From: NORP240 sp942492445
GTDB lineage: Bacteria; Pseudomonadota; Gammaproteobacteria; Pseudomonadales; Pseudohongiellaceae
Assembly (NCBI GenBank): GCA_942492445.1
Contig: CALOEW010000025.1
Span: 1-10,503, forward strand
Direction: 5' to 3'
Length of the DNA stretch: 10,503 nucleotides
Both the position numbers and the translations under genes were made by a program. Below are positions 1-7,739 of this stretch, in pieces (the stretch's first letter is position 1; each line of letters begins with the position of its first letter). The notes under the pieces are model-generated. The model was not told the DNA's origin, did no database searches, and saw nothing but the letters and a program-made list of their open reading frames with translations.

Positions 1-1746
1 GCCATCGACCCGAAAACCGGCGAAACAGTCTGGTCCTATCGGGAGCCCAGAACCGGCCGTGGGGAATACTCCATGCGGGCGGATTACGGCAAAGGTGTCG
101 GGTTCGGCTACGTGGATGGCCGTGGTGTTGTCTACATCATCTCCCCGGGGTTCTTTCTGACGGCCCTGGATGCCAAGACGGGTGCTCCGCTGCAGGGCTT
201 CGGGCGGCCGGTGCCCATCGACGGCTTTCCGGAGACAGGGGTGGTGGATCTGCTGGCCGACCTGGGCCATCCCTACGACCCGAATGAGGGCATTCCCCTG
301 GAAGTTGGCTACATTACCTCCTCTTCGCCTCCCATCGTAGTCAACGACACCATCATCGTGGGCAATTCCGCCGAACAGGGTTATCACCAGTCACGCATCG
401 AGAATGTTCCCGGAGACATACTGGCCTACGATGCCAGGACCGGTGCGTTCAAGTGGAAGTTCAACGTGATTCCCCGCCCTGGCGAATATGGCCACGAGAC
501 CTGGGAAAACGATGCCTGGCAATGGACCGGCGATGTCTCGTCCTGGGCGCCTCTGTCAGCAGATCCGGAAAACAATCTGGTCTTTGTTCCCACCAACGGG
601 GCCACCATCGACTACTACGGGGGTTTCCGTCCCGGGGACAATCTGTTCGGCACCAGCCTGATAGCACTGGATGTTCGTACCGGAGAGCGGGCCTGGCACT
701 TTCAGTTTGTGCATCACGATATCTGGAACTATGACACGCCCACGGCTCCGATTCTGCTGGATCTGAACATGCCCGGGCGGGGTCGCGTGCCCGCCGTGGC
801 CCAGGCCACCAAACAGGGCTTTGTGTATGCCTTCAACCGGCTCAACGGGGAACCCTTGTGGCCGATTGAGGAGCGACCGGTGCCCCAGTCAATCGTGCCG
901 GGAGAGCAGTTGTCTTCCACCCAGCCGTTTCCCACCCGTCCGGCTCCGTTTGAAATGCAGGGCATCGAAGAAGGCGACCTGATCGACTTCACCCCACAGA
1001 TGCGCGCCCAGGCCCTGGAGGTGATGGAGGACTACCTGATGGGTCCGCTGTTCACGCCGCCGATCCACGACACCAACAACCTGGGCAAGTTTGCCACCAT
1101 GAACTGCCCGGGTGGTGCCGGTGGAGCCAATATCAACGGCCCTTCGGTGGCTGATCCAACATCCGGCGTCATGTTTGTGGCCACCCACAACTCCTGCTTC
1201 GCCCTGCGGGTAATCCCGGGTGAGGAATCCGATCTGTTGTTTCCGGAGACGACCGGCGTGACCTTTTCCCGCTACGCCAACTCGGCGCGGGGTGCCACCG
1301 CGCGTCCGCCACGCCATCCCAGCGGTTTGCCTATAGTGAAGCCACCCTACAGCAAGATCGTTGCCATCGACATGAATACCGGTGAGCATCTGTGGTGGAT
1401 TCCAACGGGTGAGACCCCCGACCGCTACAAAGACACGCTGCAGCAGGCCGGCGTTGATCCCGACGCTGTCGGCAATACCGGGACCGGCGCCCTGGTTCCC
1501 ATGGTGGTTACCGCCAACATGCTGGTCTACTCCGACGCCGCCAGTGATGGAACCCCGAAACTGTGGGCGATCGATAAGACCAACGGTGACATCGTCGGCG
1601 AGATTGAGGCACCGGCCAGGAGCGGCTACGGCATGAGTTCCTGGGTCCATCAGGGTCGGCAGTACATCATGCTGCAGACAGGCTCAACCCTGACTGCCAT
1701 GGCCCTGCCGGATGACAGCGCTGCAGCCGGTGGCGCTGCCCACTGA
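1..1746 (+). CDS. PQQ-dependent (quinoprotein) dehydrogenase, 3' part of gene
   Basis: The frame is open from base 1, so the gene starts upstream and 581 C-terminal residues are visible. The protein should be a periplasmic beta-propeller enzyme that oxidises an alcohol or sugar using pyrroloquinoline quinone. Numbering from base 1, repeated propeller blades of the type AlDxkTGexvW are seen (for example AIDPKTGETVW at 2-12, and others near 140, 220 and 465). Further family motifs are IPRPGEYGHETW (157-168), HHDIWNYDTP (238-247), and TKQGFVYAFNRLNGEPLWP from 270. A GGANINGPS segment also resembles membrane glucose dehydrogenase-type quinoproteins. No CxxCH haem motif is present in the visible part, so this is not a quinohaemoprotein with a C-terminal cytochrome domain; electrons probably go to ubiquinone or a separate cytochrome. 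The signal peptide or membrane anchor would lie before the window. Substrate cannot be told from sequence. A strong terminator follows 22 bases after the stop. Confidence 0.9.
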   Translation, partial: AIDPKTGETVWSYREPRTGRGEYSMRADYGKGVGFGYVDGRGVVYIISPGFFLTALDAKTGAPLQGFGRPVPIDGFPETGVVDLLADLGHPYDPNEGIPLEVGYITSSSPPIVVNDTIIVGNSAEQGYHQSRIENVPGDILAYDARTGAFKWKFNVIPRPGEYGHETWENDAWQWTGDVSSWAPLSADPENNLVFVPTNGATIDYYGGFRPGDNLFGTSLIALDVRTGERAWHFQFVHHDIWNYDTPTAPILLDLNMPGRGRVPAVAQATKQGFVYAFNRLNGEPLWPIEERPVPQSIVPGEQLSSTQPFPTRPAPFEMQGIEEGDLIDFTPQMRAQALEVMEDYLMGPLFTPPIHDTNNLGKFATMNCPGGAGGANINGPSVADPTSGVMFVATHNSCFALRVIPGEESDLLFPETTGVTFSRYANSARGATARPPRHPSGLPIVKPPYSKIVAIDMNTGEHLWWIPTGETPDRYKDTLQQAGVDPDAVGNTGTGALVPMVVTANMLVYSDAASDGTPKLWAIDKTNGDIVGEIEAPARSGYGMSSWVHQGRQYIMLQTGSTLTAMALPDDSAAAGGAAH

Positions 1747-1767
1747 CGCCGGCTTGACGAGTGACAG

Positions 1768-1799
1768 AACCCGCGGGCAGCAGTGTCCGCGGGTTTTTT
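1768..1799 (+). terminator. Intrinsic terminator of the PQQ dehydrogenase gene
   Basis: A perfect 7-bp GC-rich stem (1770-1776 with 1787-1793) encloses a 10-nt loop. Two further A-T pairs can extend it. Six T residues (1794-1799) follow directly. It separates the dehydrogenase from the receptor gene downstream, so the two are probably separate transcripts. Confidence 0.9.
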
Positions 1800-1826
1800 A
1801 TGCCTGGGCCAGAAGGTTCCAGTGGT

Positions 1827-1840
1827 TTGATCCAAATCAA
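1827..1840. promoter_or_regulatory. FNR/Anr/Dnr-type box upstream of the copper receptor
   Basis: The sequence TTGAT-CCAA-ATCAA is an exact match to the FNR-family consensus TTGAT-N4-ATCAA. It is centred at 1833.5, about 138 bases before the receptor start codon, in the non-coding region after the previous terminator. If the weak -10-like TTAAAT at 1904-1909 is used, transcription would begin near 1916 and the box would sit near -82.5, an allowed class I position. A TAGACT at 1914-1919 would place it near -92.5. The promoter choice is inference; the box itself is directly visible. Anaerobic or nitrogen-oxide-dependent activation of the receptor gene is the natural reading. Confidence 0.75.
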
Positions 1841-1873
1841 CTATTCCCCGTTTAAAGCCGCGATTTCCCTCAA

Positions 1874-1892
1874 CTGCGACATCATGTCGCAG
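1874..1892. promoter_or_regulatory. Perfect 19-nt palindrome, candidate operator
   Basis: CTGCGACAT-C-ATGTCGCAG is a perfect inverted repeat of nine pairs around one central base. Its inner part has a 7-1-7 dyad shape. It lies 33 bases downstream of the FNR-type box and would overlap the -35 position of the candidate promoter at 1904-1909. A site there would suit a repressor. I do not recognise the cognate regulator. The short one-base centre and absence of a T run argue against a terminator. Confidence 0.6.
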
Positions 1893-1971
1893 GTCTACCT
1901 CCTTTAAATTCCGTAGACTGGCGCCCAATTCAATCACCACACAGAAGCAAACAAATTCTGAAGGAGAGGTT

Positions 1972-4101
1972 ATGAACAAGTTTGCAATACGGTCCTTGCC
2001 GTTTTTTATCCTGCTGGGCAATGCCGCTCTGGCACAGGAGGATGCACAACGGGTTCAGGAAATCACTGTGGTGGGCGTTCGCGATACGCATACGGTGGTG
2101 ACGGAAGATACCCTTGTGGCGCCGCCGGATACCGCGCAGCTGCTGCGCAGAATGCCGGGGGCCAACATCAACAAAAATGGCGAATTGACCGGGATCGCCC
2201 AGTACCGGGGCATGTACGGTGATCGCATCCGGGTTTCGGTCAATGGTGCACAGATCAGTGGTGCCGGACCCAATGCCATGGACGCCCCTCTGCACTACGC
2301 ACCGGTGGCGATTCTGGAGTCCCTGACCATCAATCGGGGTATTGCCTCGGTCAGTTCCGGGCAGGAAACGATCGGCGGTTACGTTCAGGCTCAGACCTAC
2401 AGTGGAGAATATGGCAACTCCGGCGACTTCGAATTCAACGGCCGCACCTATTTCGGTGCCCAGTCGGTCAACGACGGCTCGGTGGCAAGTGGCTTCTTTT
2501 CCCTGGCCAACCGCAATCACCTCTTCCGGTCCTTCATCATGCAGGAACAGGCTGAGGATACAGCCTTTCCTGGCGGTGAGATCATCCCCTCCGAATACGA
2601 GAGGGAGCGCTTTGACCTGGGGTACAGTTTCCGTTCCGTCGATCACGAGTTTACTCTTGATTTCGCGCGCAACAATACCAAGGACGCAGGCACCGCCTCG
2701 CTGCCTATGGACATTCTTTCCGTGGACAGCGACCTGTTCCGGTCCAGCTATACCTGGGAAGGGCGTGATACCACCGTGCGAGGCCGCCTGTCCTATGCTG
2801 ACAACGAACATTGGATGAGCAACTACCACCTGCGGCGCCCACCTCAGGACAATATGATGACGACCGGCGCCATGCGGTATCGACGAAACTGGGCTGTCAG
2901 TGAGAATTTCGGTTTCGCTCTGGAAGCGGAACAGTTCGTCAGTAACGGCAGCTGGCTGTACGGTGTCGACGGTAACCTGACCGAGCATCGCTCACTGATT
3001 ACCAATCCCAATGCCCCGCCTTTCTACATTTCCAACTTCAACGACACCAATCGGGACGTGTTGGGTATGTACCTGGAACGCAGCGTTTCCCTCGGCGATG
3101 CCACCGGGTTGGATGCCGGAGTTCGGGTTAACCGGGTGGATATGGATTCGAAGCTGGTTTCGGCAAATCTGAACCCCATGAACATGCCCTCTGGAATGCC
3201 CGCCATGATGAACATGATGGCCAGTCAGCTGGCGGACCGATTTAACAACAGCGACCTGGACCAGAAAGACACCAACCTGGACTGGTTTTTCCGCTTCAGT
3301 ATCGAAGCCGGGTATGACACCACCTGGTATGCTGGCGCCGCCCGCAAGACTCGGTCGCCCTCCTACCAGGAGCGCTACCTGTGGATTCCCCTGGAGGCTA
3401 CCGGCGGGCTGGCTGACGGAAAGACCTACGTGGGTAATCCGGATCTGGACCCGGAGGTGTCCCATGAAATCGAGCTGGGTTTCGATCGTGAATCCGGCCG
3501 CTACAACGTCTACCCACGAGTGTTTTACCGGGAAGTGACCGATTACATCCAGGGTACGCCGGCGTCCGACATGCTGGTGCGCAATTTTGCCCAGCTGATG
3601 GCCAATATGGGCATGGGATTGCCGGATCCACTTCAGTTCCGCAACGTGGACGCCTCGTTTTACGGGTTCGACCTGGAGTCGGATTTTGCGCTCAGCGACC
3701 GGGTCACGCTGCGGGCCATCGCCAGCGTCGTCCGTGGTGAACGGGACGACATCAACGACGACCTCTACCGCATCGCTCCCGACAACATGGTTCTGGCGCT
3801 GGATTACCAGGGCGGCAACTGGGTTGGTACGTTCGAGTCGGTCATCTATGCGGACCAGGATCGCATCTCAGATACGAATATCGAGCAGGAAACCGACGGT
3901 TACACGATCTTCAACCTGACCGCCCGAATCAATGTTTCGCCAGATCTGGAAGTCGGGGTCGGTATCGAGAACCTGCTGGACAAGGAATACGAAGATCACC
4001 TGGCCGGCTATAACCGGGCTTTCAATCCCGATATTTCATTGCGTGACAGGATGCCGGGGCTGGGTCGTAATTTTTACGGCCGACTGATGTGGTATTTCTA
4101 A
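1972..4101 (+). CDS. TonB-dependent outer-membrane receptor, OprC/NosA copper family
   Basis: This is a 709-residue outer-membrane beta-barrel receptor that should import its ligand with energy from TonB-ExbBD. A signal peptide is present (residues 1-21, cleavage after AALA). It is followed by a TonB-box-like EITVVG at about 29-34, a plug domain to roughly 150, and a 22-strand-type barrel ending in the terminal Phe of MWYF. The copper family is indicated by two segments that align by memory with Pseudomonas OprC: GAGPNAMDAP (97-106) with GACPNRMDAP, and HWMSNYHLR (from 280) with HVMDNFRLR. In OprC the copper ligands form CxxxM and HxM motifs. Here Met103, His280 and Met282 are kept but the Cys position is Gly99. 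Methionine clusters at 295-301, 403-416 and 534-548 also suit copper. The start is set by AAGGAG at 1961-1966, five bases before ATG. Upstream lie an FNR-type box and a palindrome. Copper is the most likely ligand, but the lost Cys leaves this open. Confidence 0.9.
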   Translation: MNKFAIRSLPFFILLGNAALAQEDAQRVQEITVVGVRDTHTVVTEDTLVAPPDTAQLLRRMPGANINKNGELTGIAQYRGMYGDRIRVSVNGAQISGAGPNAMDAPLHYAPVAILESLTINRGIASVSSGQETIGGYVQAQTYSGEYGNSGDFEFNGRTYFGAQSVNDGSVASGFFSLANRNHLFRSFIMQEQAEDTAFPGGEIIPSEYERERFDLGYSFRSVDHEFTLDFARNNTKDAGTASLPMDILSVDSDLFRSSYTWEGRDTTVRGRLSYADNEHWMSNYHLRRPPQDNMMTTGAMRYRRNWAVSENFGFALEAEQFVSNGSWLYGVDGNLTEHRSLITNPNAPPFYISNFNDTNRDVLGMYLERSVSLGDATGLDAGVRVNRVDMDSKLVSANLNPMNMPSGMPAMMNMMASQLADRFNNSDLDQKDTNLDWFFRFSIEAGYDTTWYAGAARKTRSPSYQERYLWIPLEATGGLADGKTYVGNPDLDPEVSHEIELGFDRESGRYNVYPRVFYREVTDYIQGTPASDMLVRNFAQLMANMGMGLPDPLQFRNVDASFYGFDLESDFALSDRVTLRAIASVVRGERDDINDDLYRIAPDNMVLALDYQGGNWVGTFESVIYADQDRISDTNIEQETDGYTIFNLTARINVSPDLEVGVGIENLLDKEYEDHLAGYNRAFNPDISLRDRMPGLGRNFYGRLMWYF

Positions 4102-4132
4102 GGAAGCGTCTTAGTCGAGGCAGGTGTCCTGT

Positions 4133-4168
4133 TGCCCTGGGAGTTGAGCGGACCAACTTACCAGGGCA
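4133..4168. repeat. Nested hairpin between convergent genes
   Basis: An outer 8-bp stem (TGCCCTGG at 4133-4140 with 4161-4168) and an inner 5-bp stem (4142-4146 with 4154-4158) enclose a 7-nt loop. It starts 31 bases after the receptor stop, before the convergent DUF385-like gene ends at 4270. No T run follows on either strand, so it is not a standard intrinsic terminator. It may protect mRNA 3' ends or act as a weak terminator. Confidence 0.5.
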
Positions 4169-4269
4169 GGGCCGTATTCAATTGTCCGGAAACCTCTGAT
4201 TGAGTGCCATAGTGCTCTACGGTGTTCAATCGGAGGCGGCTTACGCTGTTCAGACTGTTCAGGTATCGA

Positions 4270-4692
4270 TTAAGCCGGGTCCAGACGCAGAAAATAGCGG
4301 GGCGGGAACCCGGTGTGGAACCTGAACGCCAGGCTTACTGTGTATATACTTCGGACCATCTCCTCCTCCGCGCCTTCCAGCGGCACCGCGCGGTAAGGCT
4401 CGAACCGGTCTTCCACCTTCACTTCGATCGCGGGATTCTCCAGGGCCTGGTGATACCAGGCACGAGGCCAGTGATTGGCTGCCACGTAGGCGTTGCCGTC
4501 GATTTCCACGAGGCGGACGACACGCTCATGACGATTCTGATTCTCATCGAAAGTTGCGACGATTATGGTGGACTGATTCTGCGGCTGGTTGTAACCGAGC
4601 GTGGCTTCAAAAATCACCACCTGTAATACATAAACAACTGCCAGTGCCGCCACGACGACAACAGTCCACTTTTTCATTTTTCTGCTGTCCAT
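4270..4692 (-). CDS. Small membrane-anchored protein resembling DUF385 / deazaflavin-dependent nitroreductase-type fold
   Basis: The 140-residue protein has a short basic N-terminus and one hydrophobic segment (about residues 9-30), which should anchor it in the inner membrane with the rest outside the cytoplasm. The remaining part matches the general pattern of the split-barrel DUF385 family: a strand with an (I/V)-rich core, VRLVEIDGNAYVAANHWPRAWYHQALENPAIEVKV, then a YRAVPLEGAEEE stretch and an FPPRYFLRLDP end. In actinobacterial relatives the equivalent fold binds F420, but such cofactor use is not expected in most Gammaproteobacteria, so the cofactor here is unknown. The ATG at 4692 is supported by GGAGG at 4700-4704, seven bases upstream; a second in-frame Met is at residue 6. 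It is convergent with the receptor and appears monocistronic. Family assignment is by remembered pattern only, and no catalytic residues can be named. Confidence 0.65.
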   Translation of the reverse strand: MDSRKMKKWTVVVVAALAVVYVLQVVIFEATLGYNQPQNQSTIIVATFDENQNRHERVVRLVEIDGNAYVAANHWPRAWYHQALENPAIEVKVEDRFEPYRAVPLEGAEEEMVRSIYTVSLAFRFHTGFPPRYFLRLDPA

Positions 4693-4820
4693 GGATAAAC
4701 CTCCAAGCCAACGGCAATGTCACTTACCACTCACAACCGAATTCGCAATCTGCGCGGCTACCCGCCGGTTGGGTTCCGGGCTGAACGCCGACGCATTGCG
4801 GTGCCTGCTCAGTGCCCGTT

Positions 4821-4972
4821 CCCTAGCAGGCTGTTGAACAACGTGATGAGCGCAGCCAGGGCGAGGCAAAAACTGGCGAAAAAGCGCAGTTCACCGGGTG
4901 TAAATGAGCATTTTGAGCCAGTTTTTAACGAAGCACTGGCAAGCGCAATAGTTTTTCAACAGCCCGTTAGGG
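4821..4972. mobile_element. 152-bp MITE-like palindromic element with 22-bp terminal inverted repeats
   Basis: The ends 4821-4842 and 4951-4972 are inverted repeats matching at 19 of 22 positions, each containing GGCTGTTGAA in the outward-to-inward sense. Inside is a second perfect 10-bp inverted repeat (AAAAACTGGC at 4868-4877 with 4917-4926), and the arms between are also partly complementary, so the whole element can fold into a long imperfect hairpin. It encodes no protein. This end sequence resembles a short repeat seen widely in gammaproteobacterial genomes, as I recall, and is consistent with a non-autonomous element moved by a transposase in trans. A clear target-site duplication is not visible. 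Its right end covers the stop codon of the quinone oxidoreductase gene. Confidence 0.7.
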
Positions 4973-5941
4973 GACCAGCACGATAGATCCGGTGGTCTGG
5001 CGCGCTGCCAGATCCCGGTGTGCCTTGGCGGCGTCTTTTAGTGCGTAGTGATGATTCACCTCGATTTTGACCGCGCCTGATTTCACCACCCTGATCAGGT
5101 CGTTGGCCATCTTCCGCAGCTCCTCGGGGGTGCTGGCATAACTGAACAACGTGGGTCTGGTCATGAACAGCGAGCCTTTCTGCGCCAGCAGGGCAGGCGG
5201 AAATGGGGGTACCGGACCCGAGGCATTGCCGAAGGTGACAAAAAGCCCGCACTTCTGCAGGCAATCGAGGGAGGCAGGAAACGTATCCTTGCCAATGGAA
5301 TCATAAACCACCTTGACGCCTTTACTTTTGGTGATGGTTCTGACGCGCTTGACGAAATCCTGCTGCGTGTAATTGATGGGGTAATCACAGCCATGGGCTT
5401 TGGCCAGCCTGGCTTTGGCCGGCGAGCCAACCGTACCGATCACGATCGCTCCCAGTGATCTGGCCCACTGGCAGAGAATCAGCCCGACCCCACCGGCGGC
5501 AGCGTGCACCAGGATGGTGTCACCTTTCCTGACCCGGTGCGTCTGACGGATCAGGTATTGCACAGTCAGGCCTTTCAGCATCATCGCCGCAGCCTCGTCG
5601 TCGGAAATCTCCGCCGGGATTTTCACCAGTTTTCCGGCATCGATATTGGCCGCTTCGGCGTAGCAACCGGTTCCTGCGGTCCCGGTCGCAACCCGGTCGC
5701 CCGTTTTCAGGCCCTTGACTCCGGCTCCCACCTCGGTGATGACGCCGCACATTTCGCCACCTGGAGTGAAAGGCAGGTCCACGGAATAGAGACCCGTGCG
5801 TTGATAGATGTCGATAAAGTTGACGCCGATGGCCCTGGCCTGCACGGTGACTTGTCCCTTGCCGGGCCTGCCGAGTTCCACCTCCCGGAATTTCATCACC
5901 GACGGTCCGCCGGTTCTTTCGACTAGGATGGCTTTGGGCAT
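4967..5941 (-). CDS. qorA: NADPH:quinone oxidoreductase, QorA type (zinc-free MDR family)
   Basis: The 324-residue protein is close in length and sequence to E. coli quinone oxidoreductase (327 residues). It should catalyse NADPH-dependent one-electron reduction of quinones in the cytoplasm. Visible family features are AIGVNFIDIYQRTGLY (37-52), the catalytic-fold segment with GDRV (81-84), and LKGLTVQYL. The nucleotide-binding motif is AAAGGVG (147-153), followed by VVYDSIGKDTF, SLDCLQKCGLFVTFGNASG and the C-terminal TTGSIVLVP. The catalytic-zinc ligands of alcohol dehydrogenases are absent, as expected for this family. I chose the ATG at 5941, which gives MPKAI and matches the family N-terminus. 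An in-frame start 54 bases further upstream would add a non-conserved tail. The ribosome site before 5941 is weak (AGGGGA). The last codon and the stop lie inside the terminal repeat of the adjacent MITE-like element. Confidence 0.93.
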   Translation of the reverse strand: MPKAILVERTGGPSVMKFREVELGRPGKGQVTVQARAIGVNFIDIYQRTGLYSVDLPFTPGGEMCGVITEVGAGVKGLKTGDRVATGTAGTGCYAEAANIDAGKLVKIPAEISDDEAAAMMLKGLTVQYLIRQTHRVRKGDTILVHAAAGGVGLILCQWARSLGAIVIGTVGSPAKARLAKAHGCDYPINYTQQDFVKRVRTITKSKGVKVVYDSIGKDTFPASLDCLQKCGLFVTFGNASGPVPPFPPALLAQKGSLFMTRPTLFSYASTPEELRKMANDLIRVVKSGAVKIEVNHHYALKDAAKAHRDLAARQTTGSIVLVP

Positions 5942-6174
5942 ATCGGGGTCCCCTGTGGATGAAATTACTTCCGCAACTTGCCCTGTAGTGAGCAAAAAAT
6001 CAACCTTTTGCTATTCCCGACAAAGTCATCCAAACCTCTGACTCTATCAGCGTATTCAGGATCGACTTCAAGGCGTATCAACATATTGCTTACTGATTCA
6101 CCACCGTGCAGTTTTCGCCAGCGGTTTCCGCAGGATAGGGCAGCAGGAATTTCAGATCAGTCCGTTGCTTCAAT

Positions 6175-7451
6175 TCAGCGCGACGGCTGCGTCCGTTGAT
6201 TGGCCCGAGGCTGTTTTTTCTGGCTGAGTAGCTGGAAGTTGAGACCGGCGTGGTTGATCAACCGGCGGATGAGCTTTTTGCCAAAGGCCGTGGCCGGTGT
6301 CCAGAAACCACCAGGCAGAGTCTCTTTGGGGATATCGAAGGCCAGACACAGACCTGCCTGGGCCAGCATTTTCGCGGTTGCACCGTAGCCCGGATCGCGA
6401 TTGCCGGTGACCCGCAACATCAGGCTATCACCCCCCTCGGTGATACCAAGAAAGCGCAGATCGAAATAGCCGATACGCTGCTCTTCGGCAGAGGGGCCCT
6501 CTCCCGGTTTCGGCAGAAACTTCAGCGCCAGCCATCGTGCCGGGGCAATGGCCATGACCACCTGCATCAACCGCAGCCCCCAGGCGATCCGCCGGGCTTT
6601 CAGTCTGCCTCTGTCCTTGCCGGTCAGCACTGCCTCGTCGTACAGAAAATTCTGGTGATAGGGAGGGGCAAGCAGGGCATTGCTGCGCAACACGACACGG
6701 GTGTTGATTGCAGCCATTACAAAAGGCGCGGTCCAGGAATCGAAATCGGCGTCGTACTCCAGTTGGACCGAATGCTGGGCTGGCCTGGCTCCCGTCGCGT
6801 GCGGACAGAGCGAGTAGGGATCCTGCAGCTCCTCGCGGAGATGCCGGTCACCGGCTGCCTCCCGATAAACATTCATCATGCTGGCGATGGTACCTCCGGA
6901 GGCGCCTCCCTTGAGTCCTTTGACCCGCATTTTCACCTGCTGACAATAAGTGCCGAACTGCCTTTTAGCGACCTGCTGGAGGAAATAGACACCCAGGTCC
7001 GAGGGGATGGAGTCAAAGCCGCAGCAATGCACGATGCGGGCCCTGGTGCGCCGTGCTACGGTACCCGTCGATCATGCGCTTGATCCACTGCGGTTTGCCG
7101 GTCAGGTCACAATAATCGATGCCATTCTCCACACAGACCCGAAGCAAGGTCTCGCCATACAATGCGTAAGGTCCGACGGTACTGACCACTACCCGGGTTT
7201 TTCTGCACATGCGACGCAGCGCGTCTTCGTCTCCGGCTTCCGCCACGATGCTGGCGGCTGCGTTATGTGGCTTTCCAGGCTCAACTTCACCTGATTAGGT
7301 TTGCTCTTCGAGCGTCCCGCCATGGCCCATTTCAGCCCCTCGTCCTGTAGTTCCTCGTCAGTAGTGGCAGAGAGAATTTTCCTGACAAAACTTGTGGTTC
7401 TCGTAGATGATGATGTTTGCAGTACTTCTCTCTCACAGTCCGATACTCCAT
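6175..7451 (-). pseudogene. Saccharopine dehydrogenase-like / trans-acting enoyl reductase-like oxidoreductase, frameshifted
   Basis: The C-terminal 285 residues (7032 to 6175) are intact and include CCGFDSIPSDLGVYFLQ, the signature of this NADP-binding oxidoreductase family. The upstream part is coded in other frames. CRKTRVVVSTVGPYALYGE and DYCDLTGKPQW lie between about 7246 and 7045. LQDEGLKWAMAGRSKSK and a TTSFVRKIL segment lie between 7400 and 7255, and NIIIY near 7410. Joining these restores a normal-order protein of about 420 residues starting near ATG 7451. Frame changes are needed near 7038-7043 (one extra base in GGGCCC), near 7250, and one or two near 7395-7410. In the nucleotide-binding loop the expected GATSFVG reads as a damaged TTSFVR. 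Substrate is unknown; relatives include mycobacterial enoyl reductases of lipid synthesis. It could be a decayed gene or a product of sequencing errors. It lies 233 bases upstream of qorA on the same strand. Confidence 0.8.
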
Positions 7452-7715
7452 GCCCAACCTGCAGAGGGGCAAAATGGACTCACACTGGAGCGTTGTCAAG
7501 AATTGTGGGGTATCAGCCCCGGGACCAGGTCGGTGCGATGCACCGGCGAATGCACCTTGAAGTGGCGCACACCGTCAGGGTAGCCGGCCTCAAATCCCCA
7601 TCAGATCTGAATAAATTATGTAAAAACAACGTGTTGAAAAACTGGCCCGCGCCTTGCATTGAAAATACTGCATCTCTCCTCAGCCTTGAATGAACCTTGT
7701 TTAATGCTGCTTTTC
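7452..7715. other. Non-coding stretch before the orphan terminator
   Basis: No convincing gene is seen. An open frame covering 7301-7693 on the plus strand starts with TTG, is mostly antisense to the frameshifted oxidoreductase, and resembles no protein family I know. The stretch becomes AT-rich around 7605-7665. It must hold the minus-strand promoter of the oxidoreductase and, if the terminator at 7716 serves a local transcript, a plus-strand promoter too. I could not pick either with confidence. Confidence 0.4.
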
Positions 7716-7739
7716 AGGCCCCTCATGGGGCCTTTTTTT
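7716..7739 (+). terminator. Strong intrinsic terminator with no obvious upstream gene
   Basis: A perfect 7-bp stem (AGGCCCC 7716-7722 with GGGGCCT 7727-7733) with a TCAT loop is followed by six T residues (7734-7739). The polarity is plus strand only. The nearest recognised plus-strand gene upstream is the receptor ending at 4101, with three minus-strand genes between, so the transcript it ends is unidentified. A short RNA from the 7452-7715 interval is one possibility. Confidence 0.85.

Noticed and set aside
1930..2988. Long minus-strand open frame of 352 codons
   Set aside because: It is a shadow of the receptor gene, which has a signal peptide, ribosome site and family motifs.
6245..6256. 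Palindrome GGTTGATCAACC as a regulator site
   Set aside because: It lies inside coding sequence near the 3' end of the oxidoreductase, far from any promoter, and lacks the four-base spacer of an FNR box.
6250..7083. Long plus-strand open frame of 277 codons
   Set aside because: It lies wholly antisense to the intact C-terminal part of the saccharopine-dehydrogenase-like gene, which has clear family motifs; the plus-strand translation has none.
7632..7643. TGTTGAAAAACT matching the end of the MITE-like element at 4821-4972
   Set aside because: Only 12 bases match, with no partner inverted repeat nearby, so a second or relic copy cannot be supported.
7301..7693. Plus-strand open frame of 130 codons
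   Set aside because: It starts with TTG, has no ribosome site, is antisense to the oxidoreductase over its first 150 bases, and has no recognisable domain.
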